This document shows, one piece after another, positions 8,796 to 16,695 of a stretch of DNA of 64,000 bases (position 1 is the stretch's first letter; the number at the start of each line of letters is the position of its first letter). Made by a program: the position numbers and the translations under genes. The stretch comes from Lysobacteraceae bacterium NML91-0213 (GTDB lineage Bacteria > Pseudomonadota > Gammaproteobacteria > Xanthomonadales > Xanthomonadaceae): positions 199,552 through 263,551 of the forward strand of contig NWQL01000001.1 in assembly GCA_002798175.1 (NCBI GenBank), written 5' to 3'. The notes under the pieces are model-generated. The model searched no databases. It saw only the letters and a program-made list of their open reading frames with translations, and was not told where the DNA came from.

Positions 8796-9419
8796 ATGTC
8801 CTTGAGATCGATTCCGCAGTGGCCGCGATGGTCGGCAACGGCCGCGGTCCTGCTGCTGGCCGGTGCCGCGGCTTGTCAGGCTCCGGTGGATGCAGTAGAG
8901 GTAGGCGCGATGGAGACCCGAAACAGTTTGCAGGCCGCGCGTGAGATCGTGCCGCAGGTCGAGGCGTTTTTTTCCGGCCTGCCGCTCGCGCCGGAGAAGT
9001 TCACGGTGCGGGTGAACCGCTGCGAGATCCCCGAGGGGGCCGAGGGCAGGGACCGCGACGATGTCTATTACATCTGGGTCGGCGTGCGCGGCGTGGCCCC
9101 GGACGACAATGCCGGCCAGGTGCTGGAGGACGTGCACGCGCGCTGGCAGCAGGCAGGATGGGAGATCACCCGCTTCCGCCGCCTCGACAACGGCGGCGTG
9201 AACCTCGCGGCCATCGAGCCGGGCACCGGGAACAGGTACGTGCTGGATTCGGGTCTCAACAAGGGGCCCAACACCTACGTGGTCGGGATGTTCAGCACGC
9301 CCTGCCTGCAGAGCCCCTCCGGCGCGGTGCAGTTCGGCGAGATCCGCAACGGGCTCGAGGCGGTGCCGGACTTCCGTCCGGCGGCGCTGGGCAACGGATC
9401 GGCCGGGTCCGGCGACTGA
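8796..9419 (+). CDS. Predicted lipoprotein of unknown function, partner of the DUF1023 hydrolase
   Basis: 207 aa. A hydrophobic leader ending in LLLAGAAAC gives a plausible lipobox. The mature region has no family I can name; it contains VRVNRCEIPEGAEG, DDVYYIWVGV and WQQAGWEITRFRRL, suggesting a small alpha/beta domain, with two further cysteines that could form a disulfide. It lies 34 nt downstream of the hydrolase and was probably acquired with it. Two readings are possible: a co-secreted partner as in Gram-positive hydrolase/lipoprotein pairs, or a periplasmic immunity protein against the hydrolase. Neither is proven by the sequence. Confidence 0.7.
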   Translation: MSLRSIPQWPRWSATAAVLLLAGAAACQAPVDAVEVGAMETRNSLQAAREIVPQVEAFFSGLPLAPEKFTVRVNRCEIPEGAEGRDRDDVYYIWVGVRGVAPDDNAGQVLEDVHARWQQAGWEITRFRRLDNGGVNLAAIEPGTGNRYVLDSGLNKGPNTYVVGMFSTPCLQSPSGAVQFGEIRNGLEAVPDFRPAALGNGSAGSGD

Positions 9420-9431
9420 TCGACATGGCTG

Positions 9432-9450
9432 GGCACGCGACGTGCGTGCC
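9432..9450 (+). terminator. Short hairpin after the lipoprotein gene
   Basis: A perfect 7-bp inverted repeat (GGCACGC/GCGTGCC) with a 5-nt loop lies 12 nt past the lipoprotein stop. There is no T-tract, so it may be a weak terminator or an mRNA-stabilising hairpin separating the hydrolase/lipoprotein pair from tsaB. A TATCCT -10-like element for tsaB follows at 9472-9477. Confidence 0.35.
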
Positions 9451-9510
9451 GCCGCCGACGCGGGCGTTGCGTATCCTGTGCGCCCTGCTGCCCGGTACCG
9501 CCTCCAGCGC

Positions 9511-10209
9511 ATGAAACTGCTCGCGTTCGAAACCTCCACCGAGGCCTGTTCGGTGGCCGTGTCCGCCGATGGGGAGGTGCGCGAGCGCTTCGAGGTCGCG
9601 CCCCGCCGGCACGCCGAACTGGCCCTGCCCTGGGCGGAGGCGCTGCTGGCCGAGGCCGGAATCGCGCGCAGCCAGCTGGATGCGGTCGCGGTCGGGCGCG
9701 GCCCGGGTGCGTTCACCGGCGTACGCCTGGGCATCGCGCTTGCGCAGGGCATCGCGCTGGCGCTCGACGTGCCCGTGTTGCCGGTGTCCACGCTGGCAAC
9801 GCTGGCCGCGCCCGTGTTGCACGAGATGCCGGGCGTACGGGTGCTTGCCGCCATCGACGCCCGGATGGGCGAGGTCTATGCCGCGGGCTACGCCGCGGGC
9901 GCCCACGGCCCCGTGCTGCTGGATGCCGAGCGCGTCTGCGCGCCCGATCAGCTCGTGGCCGGCCCGGGCGACGACTGGGTCGGCGTCGGGACCGGGTTTG
10001 CCGCGGCCGACGGTGCGCTGGTCCAGCGGCTCGGCAGCCGTCTGCGGCGCGCCGACGCCACGGCGCTCCCGCATGCCGCCGACACCGCGCGTCTGGCCGC
10101 CGTGCTGCACGCCGCCGGTGGCGGCGTGGCACCGGAACACGCCGAACCCGCCTATCTGCGCAACAACGTCGCGCTGACCCTTGCCGAGCAGGCCGCGCGC
10201 CGCGGCTGA
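9511..10209 (+). CDS. tsaB: tRNA threonylcarbamoyladenosine biosynthesis protein TsaB
   Basis: 232 aa, the usual size. The N-terminus LLAFETSTEACSVA is the actin-like ASKHA phosphate loop; GRGPGAFTGVRLGIALAQG is the family signature in the first domain. TsaB is the scaffold partner of TsaD and TsaE in making t6A at position 37 of ANN-decoding tRNAs in the cytoplasm. The C-terminus ends with PAYLRNNVAL, typical of the family. It is followed by a signal peptidase gene 52 nt downstream, probably co-transcribed. Confidence 0.95.
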   Translation: MKLLAFETSTEACSVAVSADGEVRERFEVAPRRHAELALPWAEALLAEAGIARSQLDAVAVGRGPGAFTGVRLGIALAQGIALALDVPVLPVSTLATLAAPVLHEMPGVRVLAAIDARMGEVYAAGYAAGAHGPVLLDAERVCAPDQLVAGPGDDWVGVGTGFAAADGALVQRLGSRLRRADATALPHAADTARLAAVLHAAGGGVAPEHAEPAYLRNNVALTLAEQAARRG

Positions 10210-10261
10210 ACCTTGGGCCGCAGCCGCGGTCATAGTCCCGGTATCCGACCGGGGACCTCCG

Positions 10262-10888
10262 ATGCAGGCCGACACCGTTACCGATTCCCGCCAGCGTCGC
10301 GTGCTCGGCTGGCTGCGCCGCGAAGCCGTGCCGCTGCTGGTGCTGGTCCTGCTGCTCACCGCGGCGCGTTCCTCGCTCGCCAACCACTACCACGTGCCCA
10401 GCGGTTCGATGCAGCCCGCCCTGCAGCCGGGCGACCGCGTGGTGGTCGACATGCGCGCCTACGGGTGGCGGCTGCCGTTCACCACCCGCGATCTGGTCGC
10501 GGTGGCGGATCCGGCGCCCGGCGACGTGGTGGTGTTCGACTCGCCGGCCGATGGCACCCGTCTCATCAAGCGGGTCGCCGCCGTGGGTGGGCAGCAGGTG
10601 GAAGTGCGCGATGGGCGGCTGCTGGTGGCCGGGCAACCGGCACCGGCGCAGGCGTCGTTGGCGGAGCAACTCGGCGATCGCCGGATCGCCCTTGATCTCA
10701 CCCGGGGTGGCGGTGCCGACTTCGGGCCGCTGCGGGTGCCCGAGGGCGAGGTGCTGGTGCTCGGCGACCACCGCGGCGCGAGTTTCGACGGACGCTACTT
10801 CGGCCTGGTGCCGGTGGATGCGTTCTATGGCCGTGCCGTCGCCGTCTACCACCGCCGCGGCGAAGGGTTCGGCTGGCGCAGGCTGTAG
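10262..10888 (+). CDS. lepB: Signal peptidase I (second, LepB-like)
   Basis: 208 aa, shorter than E. coli LepB. One N-terminal membrane segment (VPLLVLVLLLTAA) is followed by the catalytic serine box PSGSMQPALQPGD and the lysine box TRLIKRVAAVGG. Box E reads VLGDHRGASFDGR, where most family members have GDNR. It cleaves signal peptides at the periplasmic face of the inner membrane. It is not in the usual lepA-lepB-rnc context, so it is probably an additional paralogue, perhaps for a subset of exported proteins. Confidence 0.85.
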   Translation: MQADTVTDSRQRRVLGWLRREAVPLLVLVLLLTAARSSLANHYHVPSGSMQPALQPGDRVVVDMRAYGWRLPFTTRDLVAVADPAPGDVVVFDSPADGTRLIKRVAAVGGQQVEVRDGRLLVAGQPAPAQASLAEQLGDRRIALDLTRGGGADFGPLRVPEGEVLVLGDHRGASFDGRYFGLVPVDAFYGRAVAVYHRRGEGFGWRRL

Positions 10889-10907
10889 CCCCGGCACGCA
10901 TCGGGGC
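10888..10907. terminator. Weak hairpin between convergent lepB and tonB
   Basis: A 6-bp GC stem (GCCCCG/CGGGGC) with an 8-nt loop begins at the last base of the lepB stop codon. No T-tract follows. The position between convergent genes suits a terminator, but the stem is short. Confidence 0.3.
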
Positions 10908-10963
10908 ATCGCGGTTGCCCCGGTGACCCACCTGCAGGCCGCCCGCCAGGTCCTGGGCCCTGC

Positions 10964-11836
10964 TCAGCTGTCGACCAGGGTGCCTGCCGGCAGGAACTGC
11001 CAGGTGCGGGTGACATGGAGGATGTCGACCTCCTCGCCGGTCTGTGGCAGCGGCGGGTAGGGCTCGGCCAGCCGGGCGATGCGCAGCGCCGCCTCGTCGA
11101 GCAGCGGCACGCCGGACGAGCGGATCAGCCGCGCGCCTTCCACCGAGCCGTCGCGGCGGATCGCCACGCTGATCACCAGCTCGCCGGCCAGACCGCGGCG
11201 GCGCGCCTCGTCGGGGTAATTGAGGTTGCCGATCCGCTCGACCCGGTCCACCCACTGCCGCAGGTAGCCCGCATAGGCGTACTCCTGGGTGCTGGCGGAG
11301 ACGAACTTGCGCTTGGGGCGCTTGGCATAGGCCTCCGAGCGCAGATGGATCTCGGCGGCGAGCCGCGCCATCTCCATGTCGCGTTCGATGCGGTCCTGGC
11401 CCCTGGGCAGCAGGCTGGGATCGGCCTGCGGGGTCGGATCGGGCGTCACCACCGCCTGATCGCCACGCGCGCTGGACACCACCCGTGCCTGTGGCGGCGG
11501 GCGCTCGTCCGGTGATTGCGCACGCAGGGCCTCCGGCGCGATGCCGGGGGTGTCCTGCGGTGCCGTGCCCAGTTGTGACTCCCGCGGCCGCTGCGGCTGG
11601 TCGTGCTCGCCGCCGCCCTGGTTGCTGGCCTGGGCGAGGAAGTCGGCCTGCGCCTGGGTGAGCGGACTGGTGGTCTCGGTCAGGATCACGTCCAGCGTCG
11701 GCAGCACCGGGGCGGGGTCGTCGAGGGTGAACCCGACGCCGAGCACGAGCATCGCGTGCAGCAGCAGCGACAGCACCAGCGTCGCACCCAGGCGATCGCG
11801 GTCACCGACGCGCGGTGCGGCGGGCACGGTGCTCAC
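10964..11836 (-). CDS. tonB: TonB-family energy transducer
   Basis: 290 aa. One N-terminal membrane anchor (about residues 16-38), a long Pro/Gln-rich periplasmic spacer, and a C-terminal TonB domain: YPDEARRRGLAGELVISVAI followed by DGSVEGARLIRSSGVPLLDEAAL. It carries proton-motive energy to outer-membrane receptors or a related process. The start is a GTG with no clear ribosome-binding site. It lies 124 nt downstream of gshB, the order seen in xanthomonads. The YVRQW-like motif of classic TonB is replaced by a helical segment (YAYAGYLRQWVDRVERIGN) ahead of the domain. Confidence 0.85.
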   Translation of the reverse strand: MSTVPAAPRVGDRDRLGATLVLSLLLHAMLVLGVGFTLDDPAPVLPTLDVILTETTSPLTQAQADFLAQASNQGGGEHDQPQRPRESQLGTAPQDTPGIAPEALRAQSPDERPPPQARVVSSARGDQAVVTPDPTPQADPSLLPRGQDRIERDMEMARLAAEIHLRSEAYAKRPKRKFVSASTQEYAYAGYLRQWVDRVERIGNLNYPDEARRRGLAGELVISVAIRRDGSVEGARLIRSSGVPLLDEAALRIARLAEPYPPLPQTGEEVDILHVTRTWQFLPAGTLVDS

Positions 11837-11960
11837 GGCAGGGCGTGCCCCCCGGGCCCGGGATCACACGCGCCTCGCGGAGCACCCGGAACGGAGGCTG
11901 CGGCGGGTGCCGCCAGCACCGGCCCGGCACCCGGCCGGCTGCGATCGACCCGGGTGCGCG

Positions 11961-12929
11961 TCATTGCCCGGCGGCGTGCGGCTGCCCGGCCTGGCGTTCC
12001 AGCGCGTCGAACAGCAGGCCGGCGATGTTGAGGCCGAACTGCGCGTCGAGCTCGCGGATGCAGGTGGGGCTGGTGACGTTGACCTCGGTCAGCCAGTCGC
12101 CGATCACGTCGAGGCCGACGAACACCATGCCGCGGCGCTTCAGCTCGGGACCGACCTGTGCGGCGATCCAGCGGTCGCGCTCGGTCAGCGGCCGGCCCTC
12201 GCCGCGTCCACCGGCGGCGAGATTGCCGCGGAACTCGTCGCCCTGCGGGATGCGTGCGAGGCAGTAGTCCACCGGCTCGCCATCGACCAGCAGGATGCGC
12301 TTGTCGCCGTCGACGATCTCCGGCAGGTAGCGCTGCGCCACCACCAGCGACCGGTTGCCGCCGGTGAGTGTCTCGAGGATCACGTTCAGGTTGGGGTCGC
12401 CGACGCGGGTACGGAAGATCGAGCGCCCGCCCATGCCGTCGAGCGGCTTGACCACCGCCTCGCCATGTTCCTGCACGAAGGCCTTGAGCGCGGCCGCCTC
12501 GCGGCTGACCAGGCTGGGCGGACAGCACTGCGGGAACTCCAGCGCGGCCAGCTTCTCGTTCATGTCGCGCAGGCCCTGCGGGTCGTTGACCACGCGTGCG
12601 CCGGCACGCTGTGCCAGCGTCAGGATCTGGGTGTCGTGCACGAACTCGGCGTCGACCGGCGGGTCCTTGCGCATCAACACCAGGTCGCCCGGGCCCAGCG
12701 CACGATGTGATTCCGGTCCCAGTTCGTACCAGTCCGCGGGGTCGTCGCGCACCGTCAGCGGTGCGAGCCTGGCCTGGGCGATGCCGTCGGCCACCGACAG
12801 CCCGCCGGGCACGACGTACGAGATGCGCAGGCCGCGCCGCTGCGCCTCCAGCAGCATCGCGAAGGTCGAATCCTTGGCGATCCTGATCGACCCGATCGGG
12901 TCCATCACGACAACGACTTCGGAATGCAT
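11961..12929 (-). CDS. gshB: Glutathione synthetase
   Basis: 322 aa, the normal length. N-terminal VVVMDPIGSIRIAKDSTFAM and the ATP-grasp segments VVKPLDGMGGRSIF, VAQRYLPEIVDGDKRILLVDG and VGLDVIGDWLTEVNVTSPT are diagnostic. It joins gamma-glutamylcysteine and glycine with ATP to give glutathione in the cytoplasm. Start ATG 12929 gives the canonical N-terminus; the frame extends further upstream, but that would reach into the divergent pilG promoter. tonB follows on the same strand. Confidence 0.96.
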   Translation of the reverse strand: MHSEVVVVMDPIGSIRIAKDSTFAMLLEAQRRGLRISYVVPGGLSVADGIAQARLAPLTVRDDPADWYELGPESHRALGPGDLVLMRKDPPVDAEFVHDTQILTLAQRAGARVVNDPQGLRDMNEKLAALEFPQCCPPSLVSREAAALKAFVQEHGEAVVKPLDGMGGRSIFRTRVGDPNLNVILETLTGGNRSLVVAQRYLPEIVDGDKRILLVDGEPVDYCLARIPQGDEFRGNLAAGGRGEGRPLTERDRWIAAQVGPELKRRGMVFVGLDVIGDWLTEVNVTSPTCIRELDAQFGLNIAGLLFDALERQAGQPHAAGQ

Positions 12930-13017
12930 GGCAGACGGCACGGAGGTCGGGGCCGCGATGGTAGCAGGCGCATCGCAGCCACCGTGGTCGCCGGTACGAA
13001 ACAGGCGCGAACTCCGC

Positions 13018-13048
13018 TTGACACTGCGCGGCCCGGCTGGGGTATAAA
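13018..13048 (+). promoter_or_regulatory. Near-consensus sigma-70 promoter for the pil-chp cluster
   Basis: A perfect -35 hexamer TTGACA at 13018-13023 is followed by TATAAA at 13043-13048 with a 19-nt spacer (18 if the -10 is read as GTATAA). It lies 58 nt before the pilG ATG in the gap between divergent gshB and pilG. Such a good match is rare in this GC-rich window and probably drives the whole pilG-chpC operon. The spacer is longer than optimal. Confidence 0.65.
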
Positions 13049-13106
13049 GCCGTTCGCAGCGGTGAGTCGCGACACCATCCGCACCGCGCCCAGGGGAAGC
13101 AAGAGC

Positions 13107-13508
13107 ATGACGCAGGACGAGACACGCGCCGGGAGCCTCGATGGCTTGCGGGTGATGGTGATCGACGACTCGAAAACCATTCGACGGACCGCCGAGACGC
13201 TGCTCAAGCGCGAAGGGGCCGAAGTGGTGACGGCGGTCGACGGCTTCGAGGCGCTGGCCAAGATCGCCGACCACAAGCCGCAGATCATCTTCGTCGACAT
13301 CATGATGCCCAGGCTCGACGGCTATCAGACCTGCGCGCTGATCAAGAACAACCAGGTCTTCCGGCAGACGCCGGTGATCATGCTGTCATCCAAGGACGGG
13401 CTGTTCGACAAGGCACGCGGGCGCATCGTCGGCTCCGAGCAGTACGTCACCAAGCCGTTCACGCGCGAGGAGCTCCTCGACGCGATCCGCAAGCACGTCA
13501 ACACCTGA
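13107..13508 (+). CDS. pilG: Twitching motility response regulator PilG
   Basis: 133 aa single receiver domain. MVIDDSKTIRRTAETLL has the acidic pocket, FVDIMMPRLDGYQ the phosphorylated Asp, MLSSKDGLFDKARG and YVTKPF the conserved Ser/Thr and Lys. It has no output domain; PilG is the CheY-like protein that stimulates type IV pilus extension and cAMP signalling in Pseudomonas. GGGGAAG lies upstream of the ATG. It is first gene of the Pil-Chp operon and is followed 17 nt later by pilH. Confidence 0.95.
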   Translation: MTQDETRAGSLDGLRVMVIDDSKTIRRTAETLLKREGAEVVTAVDGFEALAKIADHKPQIIFVDIMMPRLDGYQTCALIKNNQVFRQTPVIMLSSKDGLFDKARGRIVGSEQYVTKPFTREELLDAIRKHVNT

Positions 13509-13525
13509 CCGGGGGGCAGGCGACC

Positions 13526-13897
13526 ATGGCACGCATTCTTCTGATCGAGGATTCGCCGACCGATACGGCGGTCCTCACCCAGCTGCTCCAGCGCCACGCG
13601 CACGAGGTGCTGACCGCATCCAGTGCCGAGGAGGGCATCGAGGTCGCGCGCCGCGAACTGCCCGACCTGGTGCTGATGGACGTCGTACTGCCCGGCATGA
13701 ACGGCTTCCAGGCCACGCGCGCGCTGTCGCGCGACGCCGCCACCGGCGCCATTCCGGTGCTGATCGTCAGCACCAAGGGCATGGAGACCGACAAGGCCTG
13801 GGGCATGCGCCAGGGCGCAAAGGGCTACATCGTCAAGCCGCCGGAAGAGGGCGCACTGATCGCCCAGATCAACGAGCTGCTCGGCGCCGACGCATGA
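13526..13897 (+). CDS. pilH: Twitching motility response regulator PilH
   Basis: 123 aa receiver-only protein: ILLIEDSPTDTAVL, VLMDVVLPGMNGFQATR (phospho-Asp), LIVSTKGMETDKAWGMRQGA and YIVKPP. In Pseudomonas PilH is the second CheY-like protein, acting with pilus retraction or as a phosphate sink. GGGGGGCAGG precedes the ATG. Its stop overlaps the pilI start by 4 nt. Confidence 0.95.
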   Translation: MARILLIEDSPTDTAVLTQLLQRHAHEVLTASSAEEGIEVARRELPDLVLMDVVLPGMNGFQATRALSRDAATGAIPVLIVSTKGMETDKAWGMRQGAKGYIVKPPEEGALIAQINELLGADA

Positions 13898-14445
13898 GCG
13901 CGATCGGGCGCACGGGCGGGGATGCCTTCGCGCTGCTGCTCGACTACGAGCGGCGCAGCCTTGCCCACGAGGCCGGCCTGCCGGAGCGCCTGGACGCGCC
14001 GGGCCTGTGGCGCGGCGTCGGCTACCGCATCGGCGCGCGCCGGCTGGCGTCGAACTTCGACGAGGTCGTCGAGATCCTGCCGCTGCCGCAGATCACCCCG
14101 GTGCCCGGTGCGCAGGGGTGGATGCTCGGCGTGGCCAACGTGCGCGGCAACCTGCTGCCGATCGTCGACCTCAAGCAGTTCCTCGAAGGCGAGCGCACCG
14201 TGCTGCACGAGAGCCAGCGCATGCTGGTGGTGCGCCAGGGCGGTGGCGACGTCGCCGTGACCATCGACGAACTGTTCGGGCAGCGCAGCTTCCACGAAAC
14301 CAACGAAGTGCCGGCCGATGCGCTGGCGCAGGGGCGCTACGCGCACTTCATCGATCGCGCGTTCCGCCTCGGCGACCACGAGTGGGGGATCTTCAGCCTC
14401 GATCGGCTGACCCGCACGCCGGAGTTCAGACAAGCCGCGGCCTGA
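13894..14445 (+). CDS. pilI: CheW-like adaptor PilI
   Basis: 183 aa, a CheW domain covering most of the chain: [38 protein letters not shown] and [14 protein letters not shown]. It couples the PilJ receptor to the ChpA kinase at the inner membrane. The start overlaps the pilH stop (ATGA). It precedes pilJ by 34 nt, as in Pseudomonas. Confidence 0.93.
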   Translation: MSAIGRTGGDAFALLLDYERRSLAHEAGLPERLDAPGLWRGVGYRIGARRLASNFDEVVEILPLPQITPVPGAQGWMLGVANVRGNLLPIVDLKQFLEGERTVLHESQRMLVVRQGGGDVAVTIDELFGQRSFHETNEVPADALAQGRYAHFIDRAFRLGDHEWGIFSLDRLTRTPEFRQAAA

Positions 14446-14479
14446 CCGCGCCGCACCGCTACACACCAGGGGATGTTCC

Positions 14480-16501
14480 ATGAGTACTGCAATCGACAAC
14501 GTCGCCGGCCCGGGGCGCAAGTTCGGCACCAACTTCTGGCTGGCGCTGCTGGCGGTCGCGCTGCTGATCGTGGTCGCCAATACCGGCTTCGCGATCTGGA
14601 AGGCGTCGCGCCTGGGCGGCGCGAGCACAGCGGCGTCGAGCCTGCAGGTGAACTCGCAGCGGCTGGCGATCCAGGGCCGCGAAAGCGTCGCCGGTGATGG
14701 CGATGCCTATGCCGCGTTCAAGGCCACCAAGGCGCAGATCGACGGCGACATCGCCAACCTCAACGCGACCTTCGGCAGCACCACCGGCGTCGCCGGTCCG
14801 ATCGCGGCCGTGACCCGCACCTGGGCGCCGCTGGAAAAGAGCGCGCAGCAGGTGATCGCGGGCGAGCAGGCGGTGCTGGCCTTCGCCGGCAATGCGGAAC
14901 GCTTCACCCAGCGGGTGCCGCAGCTGCAGGCGCAGCTCGACGAACTGGTGCGGGCGATGTCCACCAGCGGTTCGCCGGCCTCGCAGATCTACATCGCCCT
15001 GCGCCAGGTGGTGCTGGCCTCGACGATGGCGCGCCGGGTCACCGAGATCCAGGCCGGCGGCCCCGGTGCCGCCAACGCCGGCGAGGCGCTGGCGCGCGAC
15101 GTCGGCGTCTTCGAGCAGGTGCTCGATGGCCTGCGAGCGGGCGACGAGGCGATGAACGTGCAGGCGCTGTCGAATGCCGGTGCGGTCGCCGCGCTCGGCC
15201 AGTCCAGCGAGCTGTGGACGCAGATGAAGCAGGACCTCGACGCGATCCTCGCCGCCGCCCCGGCGGTGTTCGGCGCGCAGTCCGCCGCCGCGCAGCTGAC
15301 AGCCGGCTCCGACCAGCTGCTGGCCGACAGCGAGCAGCTGTTCCAGGCGTTCACCGCGTTCGGCTCGATGTCGGACCGCAGCATCCTCGGCAACATCTGG
15401 ATCAGCATCGTGTTCGGCCTCGTGACCATCCTCGCCATCGTCGGCCTGCTGTACGAACTCAACCGCGCCCAGCGCGAGCGCTACGCCACGTCGCTCGAGC
15501 TCAACAACCGCAACCAGGAGGCGATCATGCGCCTGCTGGACGAAATGGGTTCGCTCGCCGAAGGCGACCTCACGGTCAAGGCCACGGTGACCGAGGACAT
15601 GACCGGCGCGATCGCCGACTCGATCAACTTCGCCGTCGAACAGCTGCGCAACCTGGTGCAGACCATCAACGACACCTCGGTGCAGGTCTCGGCCAGCGCC
15701 CAGGAGACCCAGGCCACCGCGATGCATCTGGCCGAGGCCGCCGAGCACCAGGCCCGCGAGATCACCTCGGCGTCGAACCGCATCAACGAGATGGCCGAAT
15801 CCATCAACCAGGTGTCGAAGAACTCCGCCGAGTCCGCCGACGTGGCGCAGCGCTCGGTGCAGATCGCCACCAAGGGCGCGGGGGTGGTGCGCGAGACGAT
15901 CGCCGGCATGGACTCGATCCGCGACCAGATCCAGGAAACCTCCAAGCGCATCAAGCGCCTCGGCGAAAGCTCGCAGGAGATCGGCTCGATCGTTGAACTG
16001 ATCAACGACATCTCCGAGCAGACCAACATCCTGGCGCTGAACGCGGCGATCCAGGCGGCGTCCGCCGGCGAGGCCGGCCGCGGCTTCGCGGTGGTGGCCG
16101 ACGAAGTGCAGCGACTGGCCGAACGCGCGTCCAACGCGACCAAGCGCATCGAGACGCTGGTGCAGACCATCCAGAGCGATACCAACGAAGCGGTCAGCTC
16201 GATGGAGCAGACGACCTCGGAAGTGGTCGCCGGTGCGCGCCTGGCCGAGGACGCAGGCACCGCACTGGGCGAGATCGAAAGCGTGTCGACCGACCTGGCA
16301 GACCTCATCCAGGGCATTTCGCAGGCCGCCCAGCAGCAGTCCGCGGCGGCATCGAACATCACCCAGACCATGGGCACGATCCAGTCGATCACCGCGCAGA
16401 CCTCGCAGGGTGCCAGCCAGACCGCCGAGTCGATCGGCAACCTGGCCCAGCTCGCCGCCGACCTGCGCCGCTCGGTCGCCGACTTCAAGCTGCCGGTTTG
16501 A
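14480..16501 (+). CDS. pilJ: Methyl-accepting chemotaxis protein PilJ
   Basis: 673 aa. Two membrane segments (about residues 15-35 and 308-326) bracket a long periplasmic domain with two PilJ-type helical repeats. A HAMP-like linker follows, then the MCP signalling domain with the hairpin tip [20 protein letters not shown] near residue 515 and [15 protein letters not shown]. It senses pilus or surface cues and controls ChpA. AGGGGA lies upstream of the ATG. Gln/Glu pairs occur in the helical arms, but no pilK methyltransferase follows, unlike Pseudomonas. Confidence 0.95.
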   Translation: MSTAIDNVAGPGRKFGTNFWLALLAVALLIVVANTGFAIWKASRLGGASTAASSLQVNSQRLAIQGRESVAGDGDAYAAFKATKAQIDGDIANLNATFGSTTGVAGPIAAVTRTWAPLEKSAQQVIAGEQAVLAFAGNAERFTQRVPQLQAQLDELVRAMSTSGSPASQIYIALRQVVLASTMARRVTEIQAGGPGAANAGEALARDVGVFEQVLDGLRAGDEAMNVQALSNAGAVAALGQSSELWTQMKQDLDAILAAAPAVFGAQSAAAQLTAGSDQLLADSEQLFQAFTAFGSMSDRSILGNIWISIVFGLVTILAIVGLLYELNRAQRERYATSLELNNRNQEAIMRLLDEMGSLAEGDLTVKATVTEDMTGAIADSINFAVEQLRNLVQTINDTSVQVSASAQETQATAMHLAEAAEHQAREITSASNRINEMAESINQVSKNSAESADVAQRSVQIATKGAGVVRETIAGMDSIRDQIQETSKRIKRLGESSQEIGSIVELINDISEQTNILALNAAIQAASAGEAGRGFAVVADEVQRLAERASNATKRIETLVQTIQSDTNEAVSSMEQTTSEVVAGARLAEDAGTALGEIESVSTDLADLIQGISQAAQQQSAAASNITQTMGTIQSITAQTSQGASQTAESIGNLAQLAADLRRSVADFKLPV

Positions 16502-16560
16502 AGCGAACCGTCGGACAGCGGACGACCAGGGCAGTGCGTGCAGCAGATCGCGGGGTTGAG

Positions 16561-16695
16561 ATGAGCATGGTGGTGAAAACGACGGCACCGGTGTGCGCCG
16601 GGGCCGGTCTTCCCGGCGGCCTCCGCGTGGCCGGCCACCCGCTCGCGCAGCGCATGGCCGCTGCCGGCACGCGCACCGCCGGAGGTGCGCGATGA
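16561..16695 (+). CDS. Possible 44-aa small protein between pilJ and chpA
   Basis: A short open frame starts at ATG 16561 with GGGGTTGAG just upstream, and its TGA overlaps the chpA ATG (ATGA), the same coupling used elsewhere in this operon. The product is rich in Ala, Gly and Arg (ends RTAGGAR) and matches no family I know. It could be a leader whose translation couples to chpA, or chance in GC-rich DNA. It sits where pilK lies in Pseudomonas but is far too short to be a methyltransferase and shows no SAM motif. Confidence 0.25.
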   Translation: MSMVVKTTAPVCAGAGLPGGLRVAGHPLAQRMAAAGTRTAGGAR

